This document shows, in pieces, positions 1-8,572 of a DNA stretch of 53,872 nucleotides. Source of the DNA: Rhizobiaceae bacterium. GTDB lineage: Bacteria; Pseudomonadota; Alphaproteobacteria; Rhizobiales; Rhizobiaceae. How positions within the stretch are numbered: the first letter of the stretch is position 1; every line of letters begins with the position of its first letter. The position numbers and the translations under genes were made by a program. The DNA lies in assembly GCA_905339215.1 (NCBI GenBank), contig CAJPFN010000070.1, positions 1 through 53,872 of the forward strand, given 5' to 3'. The notes beneath the pieces were generated by a model that saw only the letters and a program-made list of their open reading frames with translations, was not told where the DNA came from and made no database searches.

Positions 1-302
1 GGATTTGGCCCGAACCACCGGCCCGGCCCTTCGGGTTTGCGTTTGGCGGGCGCCCACGGCGTCAGGCCGCTCGGCCGATGTCCCGCATCGACCGTCGCGA
101 CCTTCCTGGTGGATCGCCGCGCCAAACGACAAACAGAATGACTCGGATTGGGCGCGACACGCACTAAACCGCCCTCCGGTTCGTCTGAATCCGTCACAGT
201 CGCGGTGCGTCGATGCGCCTTGCACTATGCAGGCGCTACCCGGTAGACCGTTTTTTACAGACGAAGTCGTGGCGGAGGCGCCGCGGCTGAACGGGGCATG
301 GC
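1..302. other. non-coding leader of the window
   Basis: No convincing gene is seen. An open frame across it is arginine/proline-rich and looks like a GC-rich shadow. It presumably holds the promoter of the hydrolase that starts at 303; no clear -35/-10 pair could be assigned. Confidence 0.5.
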
Positions 303-1196
303 ATGACGACCGATGGCTTCTCCGACTTCTTCTATTCAGCGCAGGACGGGCTTCGGCTCCATGCACGCGTCTATGGCGAGCGACGCGACGGACGCCTTCC
401 GGTCGTCTGCCTCGCCGGTCTGACGCGCAACGCCCGAGACTTCCACGAACTCGCCCTTTCGCTCAGCGGCGACGGCGAAGCGCCGCGGCAGGTCGTCGCA
501 TTCGACTATCGCGGGCGCGGTGAATCGGCCTGGGATCCAGACTGGCGCCGATACGACGCCAAGGTCGAGACGCAGGACATCATCGACGGCCTGTCGGCCC
601 TCGGCATCGGACAGGCCGCCTTCATCGGCACGTCGCGCGGCGGCATCATCATCCACCTTCTGGCGGCGATGCGACCGGTCCTGATCGGGGCGGCGGTGCT
701 GAACGACATAGGACCGGTCGTCGAGGTCGCCGGCCTCGTCCAGATTCGCACCTATCTCGACGGGGCGCCGAAGCCGGCGACATTCGCCGAGGCAGCGGAG
801 ATCGTACGCGCGGCGCAGGGATCGGCCTTTTCCGCGCTTGCCGACGCGGATTGGCAACGAATGACCCGCGCCATCTACCGCGACGAAGGCGGCGTGCCGG
901 TCGCCGACTACGACCCCGCGCTCATGAACACGCTGGCCGGGCTCGATCCAAACAAACCGCTGCCCGAACTGTGGCCGCTGTTTGCCGCGCTGTCCAAGGT
1001 TCCGGTACTCGCCATCCGCGGAGCGAACTCCACGCTGTTTTCCGCCGCGACGCTCGACGCGATGGCCGCGCGCCATCCGGATTTCCGCGCGGTCACAGTG
1101 GCGGGACAAGGCCATGCGCCGCTGCTCGATAGCGGAGACCTGCCCGCCGCCATCAAGGCGTTCCTCGCCGGGGCGGACGGCAAAGCCGGCGCCTAG
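303..1196 (+). CDS. alpha/beta hydrolase
   Basis: A 297-residue alpha/beta-hydrolase-fold protein with no signal peptide. The nucleophile elbow is visible as GTSRGG near residue 110, the oxyanion region as VVCLAGLTRNARDF near residue 35, and the catalytic His as GQGHAPLL near residue 269. These match the family order of oxyanion loop, Ser and His. The substrate cannot be told from sequence; esterase, lactonase or C-C hydrolase are all possible. The start at 303 gives an N-terminus typical of the family. The gene is monocistronic and convergent with the porin at 1397-2443. It is probably not part of the hpa operon, which lies beyond the tRNA on the other strand. Confidence 0.85.
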   Translation: MTTDGFSDFFYSAQDGLRLHARVYGERRDGRLPVVCLAGLTRNARDFHELALSLSGDGEAPRQVVAFDYRGRGESAWDPDWRRYDAKVETQDIIDGLSALGIGQAAFIGTSRGGIIIHLLAAMRPVLIGAAVLNDIGPVVEVAGLVQIRTYLDGAPKPATFAEAAEIVRAAQGSAFSALADADWQRMTRAIYRDEGGVPVADYDPALMNTLAGLDPNKPLPELWPLFAALSKVPVLAIRGANSTLFSAATLDAMAARHPDFRAVTVAGQGHAPLLDSGDLPAAIKAFLAGADGKAGA

Positions 1197-1346
1197 GCCG
1201 ACGCCCGGCGCCGATGCCTCAGACCGGAGTGCGATTTCCTCGCTGACGGAGAACTCATGCAGGATTCGCTCGCCGCGAGCCTGGAATTGCGACCGCACGC
1301 CCCTGCCGAGCAGTCCGACGCCGTCCAAGTGCCCCCCGAAACGCAC

Positions 1347-1374
1347 AAAACCCGGCGGTTGCCCGCCGGGTTTC
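1347..1374 (-). terminator. Rho-independent terminator of porin gene 1
   Basis: An 8-bp perfect GC stem (CCCGGCGG at 1351-1358, CCGCCGGG at 1363-1370) with a 4-nt loop is flanked by AAAA on the left, which is a U-tract on the minus strand. It lies 23 bp beyond the porin stop. The same stem recurs after the second porin at 42138. Confidence 0.8.
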
Positions 1375-1396
1375 GCTTCGTCGACCGTGAGGTCGA

Positions 1397-2443
1397 TTAG
1401 AACGAGCGATCGAAACGGATAGCCGCCTCCACCGCCTTAGTGCCAGTCGTGTAGCGCAACTCGGGGCGGATACGCAGATCGCGGACCGGCTTCCAGTCAA
1501 TGGCACCAATGAACTGATACCTGTTGGCTCCACCAACCAAGTTACGATCGAACCACTGCGCTGACGCGGCAACCGCGAAGGTGTCGTTGAAGTCAACCTT
1601 GGCGTGGCCGAGCACCGACCACCTGGACGCGCCATCAACGGTGTAGGCGTTCACCGCATTCGAGTAGAACACGTGCACGCCAGCCGAGAATGGCGCCATA
1701 TTCACCCGCGCAACAGCTTTGGCGCTCCATGCGTTGGCAGGAGTGTCGTAAGCAAGCATCGCACCGACCGTACCCCAACCCTGAGAAACCCTCGCACCGA
1801 CTTCTACGGCCGGTTCGAACAGGCCAGTGGGGCTCTCGATGGCAGCTATGACGGCCGAGAAGCCGGCGCCGCCATGGAAGGTGTACGACACTTCGCCGCT
1901 GTTGCGGAAGCCATAAGAGCCGACGAACGGGCCGTTCCCGTTGCCGTAACCCAAGAAACGAGCGTAGGGCGTGTTGCCCTTGCCGATGCGAAGCGTTCCG
2001 TTGGATTGCGTCAACTCGATGAACGCATGGTTCAAGTTGGTCGACTGCGCGGCGCCGGTTCCGACGTTAGCGGCATTCCAAGTATAAGAGTTCCAATCGA
2101 ACTCCACTTCAGCGAAGGCGCGCAGCGTGCCCCACTCGGTCTCCGACCGGACGTCGAAACTCGGCGCAAAACGGGCCAGCTTCCAGAAACGGTAGTCATG
2201 CGGGCCAACATCCGTCTCAGTCCAGTCAAGATCGTTGTAGTTCATCTGATAGCGCACATAACCGCCGATCTTCAGGCAGTTCTCGGTGCCGGGGATGTAG
2301 AAGAAGCCTGCGCCATAGACGTCGCAGACGCGGACGTATTCGACGGGCTCCGGCTCAGCCACGACGACCGCATCGGCCGCACGTGCGCCAGAGACCGCGA
2401 CCAGCGCCGCAGCCGAGCCGAGAAGAAGGCTCTTGATGTTCAT
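1397..2443 (-). CDS. outer-membrane porin (Omp2/porin_2 family)
   Basis: A 348-residue general-diffusion porin of the Brucella Omp2b / rhizobial porin family. It has a cleavable signal peptide (MNIKSLLLGSAAALVAVSGA then RAADAV), the family CDVYGAGFFYIPGTENCLKIGG segment split by two Cys, and a C-terminal aromatic residue (FDRSF) typical of BAM-targeted beta-barrels. The start is MNIKS because GGAGG lies 7 nt upstream; an in-frame ATG 18 nt further upstream precedes that ribosome site and is unlikely. It is a paralogue of the porin at 41029-42114, nearly identical over the first ~75 residues and divergent in the later loops. It ends with its own terminator and is probably transcribed alone. 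Confidence 0.95.
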   Translation of the reverse strand: MNIKSLLLGSAAALVAVSGARAADAVVVAEPEPVEYVRVCDVYGAGFFYIPGTENCLKIGGYVRYQMNYNDLDWTETDVGPHDYRFWKLARFAPSFDVRSETEWGTLRAFAEVEFDWNSYTWNAANVGTGAAQSTNLNHAFIELTQSNGTLRIGKGNTPYARFLGYGNGNGPFVGSYGFRNSGEVSYTFHGGAGFSAVIAAIESPTGLFEPAVEVGARVSQGWGTVGAMLAYDTPANAWSAKAVARVNMAPFSAGVHVFYSNAVNAYTVDGASRWSVLGHAKVDFNDTFAVAASAQWFDRNLVGGANRYQFIGAIDWKPVRDLRIRPELRYTTGTKAVEAAIRFDRSF

Positions 2444-2465
2444 TTTCTGACCTCCAGTCAAAGTT

Positions 2466-2487
2466 AAAAAACGGGTCTGGGTTTTTT
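2466..2487 (-). promoter_or_regulatory. inverted repeat in the porin 1 leader
   Basis: AAAAAAC (2466-2472) and GTTTTTT (2481-2487) form 7-bp arms around an 8-nt loop just upstream of the porin ribosome site. It could fold in the mRNA leader or act in the promoter. Function is inferred only from position. Confidence 0.35.
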
Positions 2488-3269
2488 GCTGAAGGACAGC
2501 GTTCCCTGCCCCATCCCCTATCCTGAAAAAGGCGCTCGCGCCCCTTCTTCCGCTCCGACATTACTCATGGGAGCCGCCCGTTCAACAACCATCGTGCCGC
2601 AGCGCCGCCGTCCACCGCGCTATCCGGGATCGCTGTTGCACAAAAGACACGAAATGAGTGACGGCAGAAAGGAACCGCTAACCATGACGGCTGGCAGCAC
2701 CGGCCAGTGGTCCGGCAAAGGCGGGCGAATCTGTCGCGATCGTGGAGCCGGCAACGATTCGGGAATGCGGGGGTTCCCCGGGCCGAATGCCGCGCCTACG
2801 GCCATTCTTGTCCGACCGCGGGTAATCGACGTGATTCTGTGTGGGGGTCATGGCGATCCGCCCCCGGTTCTGGCACGGAGCTTCTTGCGGCCGCCGGCGC
2901 GCACGCCGCGGATGCGGTCGTCACAGCGGCACCAATCAACAGCGTCGGCGTCGGCGGCGCAGGCCTCCTTCACGTCTGCCGCATCGAAATCTGGCTGCGG
3001 GGTCCCGGCAAAGGGCGGCCAAGTTTCGCGGCCTTCCAGCGAAGGCCGAACGCGCAGCGGCGCACCGCGGAAGGGTCTCGCCATGCGGCGCACACAGATG
3101 CGGCTCGGAATGCCCCTCGGAAAGCCGCGCGCGCCCCACAAGCGACCGGTGCCGCGATCGGCGCGCAGCCGCCGGGCGGACAGCGCCATAAGGAAGACGA
3201 TATTTCCCTCCCCGCAGCGGCAGCGGAAGGTTGATTGTACCGGCGGTTTTCTTTATCCACCGTCGCACC
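2488..3269. other. 780-bp gap between porin 1 and tRNA-Ser
   Basis: Several frames are open here but none has recognisable motifs or a good ribosome site, and they overlap one another on both strands. The only content that could be identified is the porin promoter side (near 2488-2560) and the porin relic at 2866-3000. The rest is called non-coding. Confidence 0.5.
2866..3000 (+). pseudogene. relic of a porin gene 5' end
   Basis: The plus-strand frame starting at 2866 reads GSGTELLAAAGAHAADAVVT... and then VGGAGLLHVCRIE. This aligns with the porin signal-peptide end (LGSAAALVAVSGARAADAVVVAEP) and the following VYGAGFFYIPGTE segment. About 14 of 24 residues match in the first block, including GA.AADAVV. 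Roughly ten codons seem to be missing between the two blocks and nothing after ~3000 resembles a porin. It has no start codon in the right place. It looks like a decayed third porin copy, opposite in strand to porin 1; chance similarity is possible but unlikely. Confidence 0.5.
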
Positions 3270-3360
3270 GGAGAGGTGGCCGAGTGGTCGAAGGCGCTCC
3301 CCTGCTAAGGGAGTAGAGGTCAAAAGCTTCTCGAGGGTTCGAATCCCTTCCTCTCCGCCA
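3270..3360 (+). tRNA. tRNA-Ser (anticodon GCT)
   Basis: The acceptor stem GGAGAGG (3270-3276) pairs with CCTCTCC, followed by discriminator G and an encoded CCA ending at 3360. The anticodon loop CTGCTAA gives anticodon GCT at 3304-3306 (reads AGC/AGU). The long variable arm characteristic of tRNA-Ser and the GGTTCGAATCC T-arm are present. Length is 91 nt. Confidence 0.97.
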
Positions 3361-3429
3361 CGTGTCGTCTGTCCGGTCCCGCCCGAATGCCATTGTTGCG
3401 CTCGCCTGCGGCAAGGCGGGCTTCCGCGC

Positions 3430-3448
3430 AGCCCGGCAGTGCCGGGCT
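3430..3448. terminator. candidate hairpin between tRNA-Ser and hpaH
   Basis: A perfect 8-bp stem, AGCCCGGC (3430-3437) and GCCGGGCT (3441-3448), closes a 3-nt loop between the two convergent units. Neither side has a T-run, so a strong intrinsic terminator is not proven. Confidence 0.4.
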
Positions 3449-3457
3449 GGCATACAC

Positions 3458-4258
3458 TCAGGCAAAATTTAGCGTGACTTGACCGAAGGGGCCGAAATCG
3501 GCGTGGAAGCGGCTGCCCGGCGGGGCTTCTATCGGGCGGATGAACGAACCCGACAGCAACACCTCGCCCGCCGCGACCCCAAGCCCGTGGTCCGCCAGCC
3601 GATGGACGAGCCACAGGATGCCGGCGACCGGATCGTTCAGGACTCCCGCGCCCAGGCCGGTCTCCTCGACGACGCCGTCGCGGCAGACGATGGCGCCGAC
3701 CCGGCGCAGGTCGAGTGCATCGACGGCATGGCGCTGCGCTCCCAGCACGAAGCCCGCATTGGCGGCGTTGTCGCTGACCGTATCGGTGATGATCCGCGCC
3801 TGCCCCGTGGCGGGATCGACGCGCAGGATGCGGGTGTCGAGGATTTCCAGGCTAGGCACCACATGCGCGGTCGCGGCCAGGACCTCGTCGCGGGTCACCT
3901 GCCGTCCCGCCAGCGGCGCCTTCGTGACGAAAGCGATCTCGGCCTCGATCCGGGGCTGGATGAAACGGCCCGCGGGCACGGTCGCACCGTCGTCGAAGCG
4001 CATGTCGTCCAGAAGAACGCCCGAATCCGGCGTGGCGATGTTCAGCGCCTGCTGCATGGCGCGGCTGGTCAAGCCGATCTTCCAGCCGACGACCGCCGCC
4101 CCGGCGGCGCGCTTCAGCGCGACAAGCTCTGCCTGCACGGCATAGGCGTCGTCGAGCGTCATGCCTGGATATTGCCGCGACAAGAGCCCGATCTGGCGGT
4201 GCGTTTTTTCCGCCTCGAACAAGGCGGCGGCGGCGGCATGAATCTGATCCGGCGTCAT
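3458..4258 (-). CDS. hpaH: 2-oxohept-4-ene-1,7-dioate hydratase
   Basis: A 266-residue member of the MhpD/HpaH hydratase family (fumarylacetoacetase-like fold). It adds water to 2-oxo-hept-4-ene-1,7-dioate in the lower homoprotocatechuate meta-cleavage pathway and needs a divalent metal. Visible family features are QYPGMTLDDAYAVQ, GWKIGLTSRAMQ near residues 60-72, and the IEAEIAF metal-site segment. Start MTPDQ overlaps the hpaG stop by 4 bp (ATGA at 4255-4258), which indicates translational coupling. It is the last gene of the hpa operon in this window. The next enzyme, the aldolase HpaI, is not found here. Confidence 0.9.
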   Translation of the reverse strand: MTPDQIHAAAAALFEAEKTHRQIGLLSRQYPGMTLDDAYAVQAELVALKRAAGAAVVGWKIGLTSRAMQQALNIATPDSGVLLDDMRFDDGATVPAGRFIQPRIEAEIAFVTKAPLAGRQVTRDEVLAATAHVVPSLEILDTRILRVDPATGQARIITDTVSDNAANAGFVLGAQRHAVDALDLRRVGAIVCRDGVVEETGLGAGVLNDPVAGILWLVHRLADHGLGVAAGEVLLSGSFIRPIEAPPGSRFHADFGPFGQVTLNFA

Positions 4259-5109
4259 TCGTCGGCCACACCGTTCATCAAAGTGCCGATGCCCTCGGCG
4301 CTGACCTCGATCACGTCGCCGGGCTTCAGCCAGACCGGCGGATCGAGCCGTGCGCCGGCGCCCGTGGGCGTGCCGGTGACGATGATGTCGCCCGGCACGA
4401 GCGTGGTGAAGGTCGAGATGTAGGCGATCTGGCGCGCCACCGGAAACAGCATCCGGCCAGTGCGGTCCTGCTGGCGCAGTTCGCCGTTGATGCGGGTGGT
4501 GATGCCGACATCGGCGATCTGGGCGGGATGCCTGAAAGGCACCGCCCAGGGACCGATGGCGCCCGAGCGATCCCAGTTCTTGCCCTGCGTCACGTTGAAC
4601 TTGGCGTGCCGCACCCAGTCGCGGATCGTGCCTTCGTTGCACAGGGTGAGCGCCGCGACGTGCGACAGGGCCTCTGCCTCGGGGATGCGGCGGCCGCCCC
4701 TGCCGAGAATCACCGCGATCTCGCCTTCGTAGTCGAGCTGCAGGCTCTCCGGCGGGCGGATCAGGTTCTGCCCGTGACCGGTGAAGCTGCGGGAAAAGCG
4801 GGGGAACAGCGACATGTTCGGCGGGGCGTCCTGCCCGTCCCGGTACTCGGCGTTGCGGTCGGGAAAGTTCACGCCGACGCAGATGATCTTTTCCGGGTCA
4901 GGCACCGGGATGTCATAGATGAAGGCGCCGTCGGGGTGGCTCGGCCTCTTGCCCTGCCCCGCCTTCAGAACCTCCCCTATGGCCTGGGCCTCGAACACGT
5001 TGCGCAGGGTCTTCCACTGCGGAAAGGCGTCCGACAGGGCGAGGACGCCGCCGGGCACGGTGACACCCCAGTGCTGGCGCCCATCGGCGGTGAACGTGAC
5101 GAGGTTCAT
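4255..5109 (-). CDS. hpaG: fumarylacetoacetate-hydrolase-fold isomerase/decarboxylase
   Basis: A 284-residue single-domain FAH-family protein. The DYEGEIAVILG metal-binding motif, KIICVGVNFPDRNAEY and GDIIVTGTPTGAG segments are present. By context it is the 5-oxopent-3-ene-1,2,5-tricarboxylate decarboxylase / 2-hydroxyhepta-2,4-diene-1,7-dioate isomerase step between HpaF and HpaH. The E. coli HpaG is about 429 residues with two such domains; here only one is present, so one activity may be absent, merged or encoded elsewhere. The name hpaG is therefore by role. The start MNLVTF at 5109 is preceded by 65 bp of spacer after the dioxygenase. Confidence 0.8.
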   Translation of the reverse strand: MNLVTFTADGRQHWGVTVPGGVLALSDAFPQWKTLRNVFEAQAIGEVLKAGQGKRPSHPDGAFIYDIPVPDPEKIICVGVNFPDRNAEYRDGQDAPPNMSLFPRFSRSFTGHGQNLIRPPESLQLDYEGEIAVILGRGGRRIPEAEALSHVAALTLCNEGTIRDWVRHAKFNVTQGKNWDRSGAIGPWAVPFRHPAQIADVGITTRINGELRQQDRTGRMLFPVARQIAYISTFTTLVPGDIIVTGTPTGAGARLDPPVWLKPGDVIEVSAEGIGTLMNGVADE

Positions 5110-5174
5110 CGGATCCCGCCGAGAAAGGGGGTTCCGGTTCGGTACGCGTATTCTGGCATGCCCGCTCCTTCCCG

Positions 5175-6155
5175 TCAGGGCGCGATGATCGGCGTGGCCT
5201 TCAGGTCGCTTTCCGCGACGGTCGCGCCCTCGAAGACCGATCCCAGCTCGAACCACGACGGCGGCGCCGGCGCACCCCACAACGTCTGGCGCTGCGGATC
5301 CTTGAGATCCCACTTGATCGGCTCCAGATCGGGGTCGCAGGTCTGGTAGTCGCTGCAGTAGATCTCGGTGCGGTGCCCGTCCCTGTCGCGGATATAGAGA
5401 AAAAAGGCGTTGGAGATGCCGTGGCGGCCAGGCCCGCGCTCGATGTTGGCCAGATAGCCCGTTGTCGACATGAGGTCGAGCAGATCGATGATGTTGAGCG
5501 GCGTCGGCACCCAGAAGGCGGTGTGGTGCAGGCGCGGCCCCGTACCGTTGGTGAAGGCGATGTCGTGCACGCCGCCCTTGCGATGCATCCAGGCGGCCCA
5601 CGTCCGGCCCGTCTCTTCGTCGGCGGTGTATTCCGTGACGCGGAAACCCATGTCGCCGTAGAAGGCGACCGCCTGATCGACGTTCGCGGAGAACAGGTTG
5701 AAATGGTCGATCCGGAGCGGCTTCACGCCGCGGTACATTCTGTACTGCTGGTGGATCGGCGGCAGCCGTTCCATGCGGGCATAGAACTCCAGCGGCACGC
5801 CCCAGGGGTCGCGCGTGGTCAGAACCCGGCCCATGAACGGCCGCTCGACCCAAGACACCGGAAGGCCGCGCGCCGCGAACCACTGCGACGCGCGGTCGAG
5901 GTCCTCTTCCGACCAGACCTTGAAGCCCAGGATACCGACCGAAGCCTGTTCCGCCTGCCTGAGGATCAGGCAATGGTGGCCCCGCTCCTCCATGGCGCGC
6001 AGATAGAGGCCGTCGGCGTCCTCATGCGTGACCTGGAGGCCTAGAAGATCGGCATAGTAGGCCTTGCTCCAGGCGAGGTCGGTCACCTTCAGTTCGACAT
6101 GGCTGAGGCGGACGATGTTGAAGGGCGGGTTCAGGTTCGGGGCGGGAATGGGCAT
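5175..6155 (-). CDS. class I (VOC-fold) extradiol dioxygenase, homoprotocatechuate 2,3-dioxygenase type
   Basis: A 326-residue two-domain vicinal-oxygen-chelate protein resembling the Brevibacterium fuscum and Arthrobacter homoprotocatechuate 2,3-dioxygenases. The predicted metal triad is His151 (IDHFN), His211 (LHHTAF) and Glu264 (RTEIY). The second-sphere acid/base His197 (GGVHD) and the ERGPGRHGISNAF and PSWF segments of that family are intact, so it looks functional. It cleaves the ring of 3,4-dihydroxyphenylacetate or a close analogue. It follows the class III HpaD by 9 bp in the same operon, which makes two non-homologous enzymes apparently for one step. It may instead act on a related catechol. 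Confidence 0.88.
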   Translation of the reverse strand: MPIPAPNLNPPFNIVRLSHVELKVTDLAWSKAYYADLLGLQVTHEDADGLYLRAMEERGHHCLILRQAEQASVGILGFKVWSEEDLDRASQWFAARGLPVSWVERPFMGRVLTTRDPWGVPLEFYARMERLPPIHQQYRMYRGVKPLRIDHFNLFSANVDQAVAFYGDMGFRVTEYTADEETGRTWAAWMHRKGGVHDIAFTNGTGPRLHHTAFWVPTPLNIIDLLDLMSTTGYLANIERGPGRHGISNAFFLYIRDRDGHRTEIYCSDYQTCDPDLEPIKWDLKDPQRQTLWGAPAPPSWFELGSVFEGATVAESDLKATPIIAP

Positions 6156-6164
6156 CGCGCGTTA

Positions 6165-7019
6165 TCAAGTGACCGGGAAGATGACGTTGGTCTGTCCGGT
6201 GCCGGACGACGGGAAATAGGGGGTGACGACCTCGCAGTTCGCGGCGTAGCTGTCCCACCCCAGGGCACCATAGAGCATCGCCGTGTCGTGCATCGAGCCT
6301 TCGCCGCAACAGAACTGGGCGTATTCGGTCAGCATCTTCAGGAAAGTCCGATGATCGCCGCGCTGCCACATGTCCAGCACATGCAGGTCCACCTGGCGGT
6401 TGAATTCCGAACTGATGGTGAAGGTGCCGTTGTTGGCGGCGTAGTCCCTGTTGGCCCATATCTTGTGCGACAGCGAGCCGGAGGCGACGAGCAGGACCTT
6501 CGAATCGCTGGCCTCGACCGCCTTGCGGATCGCCTCGCCGATCACCCGGCTTTCGTCGTGGCTGTGGACGGTGCACCACGCCGCGATGGAGACGACCTTC
6601 ATGCGATGCTGTCGCGACATGAAGCGCATCGGCACCAGCGTCCCGTATTCCACCTCCAGGCTGTCGAGGTGGTGGGCGAGCGTATACACGCCGGCTTCCG
6701 TCGCATGCCTTGCGATCGCATCGCCAAGGCCGGGATTGCCCTCATAGTCGTAGGGCATGTCCTGGATGAACTGCGGAAATTCGTTCGAGGTGAACAGTCC
6801 GTGGAACCGGCTGTTGGCGTTGATGTGGTAGCCGGCATTGATCACCCAGTGGGTGTCGCAGACGATCGCCGTGTCCGCGCCAAGCGCCCTTGCCCGGCGC
6901 GCGATCTCGTAATGCCCGTCGATGGCCGGCTGGCGCTTGCCTTTCAGGGGCCCCTCCTGTTCCGACATGAGCATCGTCGGGACATGCGTGCATTTGGCGG
7001 CGAGAACGATCTCTCCCAT
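6165..7019 (-). CDS. hpaD: class III (LigB-type) 3,4-dihydroxyphenylacetate 2,3-dioxygenase
   Basis: A 284-residue LigB-superfamily extradiol dioxygenase closely resembling enterobacterial HpaD (283 residues). It matches over MGEIVLAAKCTHVPTM, the CDTHWVINAGYHIN segment, LEYGTLVPM-like EYGTLVPMRFM, ASGSLSHKIW and the terminal FPSSGTGQ.NVIFPV. Putative metal-ligand His residues are in CTHVP and DTHW. It opens homoprotocatechuate to 5-carboxymethyl-2-hydroxymuconate semialdehyde. The second ATG (7019) is chosen over 7025 because AGGGAGG sits at the correct distance only for it and it matches the family N-terminus. Confidence 0.93.
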   Translation of the reverse strand: MGEIVLAAKCTHVPTMLMSEQEGPLKGKRQPAIDGHYEIARRARALGADTAIVCDTHWVINAGYHINANSRFHGLFTSNEFPQFIQDMPYDYEGNPGLGDAIARHATEAGVYTLAHHLDSLEVEYGTLVPMRFMSRQHRMKVVSIAAWCTVHSHDESRVIGEAIRKAVEASDSKVLLVASGSLSHKIWANRDYAANNGTFTISSEFNRQVDLHVLDMWQRGDHRTFLKMLTEYAQFCCGEGSMHDTAMLYGALGWDSYAANCEVVTPYFPSSGTGQTNVIFPVT

Positions 7020-7066
7020 GGTCATCCCTCCCTGTGAAACGCGATCCCCGAGTGCCCCCGGCGGGG

Positions 7067-8572
7067 TCAGGCGCCCAGCCGCTGGATGTTGTGCCGACCG
7101 AGGGCGAAGGCCACGTTCTTTGTTTCCATGTAGAATTCGAAGGACCAGTCGCCTCCGTCGCGGCCGATCCCGCTCGCCTTGACCCCGCCAAAAGGCGTAG
7201 GCAGGTGGCGGACGTTTTCGCTGTTCACCCAGATCATCCCGGCCTCGAGCCCTTCGCTGAAGCGCAGAGCACGGGTCAGGTCGTTGGTCCAGACGTAGCC
7301 CGTCAGGCCATAGGCGACGCCGTTGGCGATCCGCAGCGCCTCGTCCTCATGCCGGAAGCGGATCGAGGTCAGGACGGGGCCGAAGATCTCTTCCTGCGCT
7401 ATCCGCATGCCGGGTTTCGCATCGGTGAACAGCGCGGGGCGGATGAACCAGCCGACGTCGCCCACCCGCGTTCCGCCTGTCGCCAACGTGGCGCCGTCAG
7501 CCTTGCCGATCCCGACATAGCCCGCGACCTTTTCGAAATGGGTCTGGTGGATCAGGGGCCCGATCTCGGTCTTCGGGTCAAGCGGGTGGCCGACCCTGAT
7601 GTTGTTGACGCGCTCCACCATCATCTCGTGGAAGCGGTCGGCAACGCTGTCCTGCACCAGAAGGCGGGAGGAGGAGGTGCAGCGCTCGCCGTTCAGCGAG
7701 TAGATCATGAAGATCGCTGCATCCAGCGCCCGGTCCAGATCGGCGTCGTCGAAAACCACGACCGGATTCTTGCCGCCCAATTCGAAATGCACCCGCTTCA
7801 GGGTGTCGGCGCCCTGTTTCATGATCATCGACCCGGTACGGCTCTCGCCGACGAAGGCGATGGCCTTGATGTCGGGGTGCTCGGTCAGAGCCTTGCCGGC
7901 CCCCTCGCCCATGCCGTTGACCAGGTTGAGGACACCTGCGGGCAGGCCTGCCTCGTGGCAGATCTCCGCCAGGATGCGCGCCGACAGCGGCGAAAACTCT
8001 GCCGGCTTGTGAACGACCGTGCAGCCCGCCGCCAGTGCCGGGGCGATCTTCCAGGTCGACAGCATGAAGGGCGTATTCCAGGGCGTGATAACGCACACCG
8101 GTCCGATGGGGTGGCGGCTCGTCACGTTCAGGTGGTCGGGAGTGGGCAGCGCCCTGCCGTCGCGCGCGCCTGGAGCGAGATCGGCGAAGAAGCGAAAGTT
8201 TTCCGCCCCGCGGAGCGCGGCCTTGGACATGAAGCGCCAAGCCTGGCCCGTGTCCCAGCATTCGCAAAGGGCGATTTCCTCGGCACGCGCTTCGATCAGG
8301 TCGGCGATGCGGTGCAGGATCGCCTTGCGCTTGTCGCCCGGCATCGCGGCCCAGTCAGGGAAGGCCGCCTTAGCCGCCCTCGCGGCCGCATCGACGGTCC
8401 GCGCATCACCTAGCGCTACACGGGCGATCAGGCTTTCATCGACGGGGGAGCGGGTTTCGAACCATGCCTCGCCCGCCACGTCCCGACCGGCGATCAGGTT
8501 CAGGATGCCCGAGTCGCGAAAGCGCGCCAGATGCCCGTCGAGTTTCGCCAGATGGGTGGCAAGGTCGGTCAT
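7067..8572 (-). CDS. hpaE: 5-carboxymethyl-2-hydroxymuconate semialdehyde dehydrogenase
   Basis: A 501-residue NAD(P)-dependent aldehyde dehydrogenase. The catalytic Glu lies in FELGGKNPVVV, the catalytic Cys in NGERCTSSSRLLV, and the substrate/cofactor regions TPWNTPFMLSTWKIAPALAAG and EEIFGPVL are intact. Context makes it HpaE, oxidising the ring-cleavage product. The start MTDLA at 8572 overlaps the hpaF stop by 4 bp. The open frame continues far upstream but that part is antisense to hpaR and is not coding. Confidence 0.93.
   Translation of the reverse strand: MTDLATHLAKLDGHLARFRDSGILNLIAGRDVAGEAWFETRSPVDESLIARVALGDARTVDAAARAAKAAFPDWAAMPGDKRKAILHRIADLIEARAEEIALCECWDTGQAWRFMSKAALRGAENFRFFADLAPGARDGRALPTPDHLNVTSRHPIGPVCVITPWNTPFMLSTWKIAPALAAGCTVVHKPAEFSPLSARILAEICHEAGLPAGVLNLVNGMGEGAGKALTEHPDIKAIAFVGESRTGSMIMKQGADTLKRVHFELGGKNPVVVFDDADLDRALDAAIFMIYSLNGERCTSSSRLLVQDSVADRFHEMMVERVNNIRVGHPLDPKTEIGPLIHQTHFEKVAGYVGIGKADGATLATGGTRVGDVGWFIRPALFTDAKPGMRIAQEEIFGPVLTSIRFRHEDEALRIANGVAYGLTGYVWTNDLTRALRFSEGLEAGMIWVNSENVRHLPTPFGGVKASGIGRDGGDWSFEFYMETKNVAFALGRHNIQRLGA

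Noticed and set aside
2707-3234. A 175-residue plus-strand frame as an intact gene
   Set aside because: Only the short porin-like part is meaningful; the rest is low-complexity and has no start signals.
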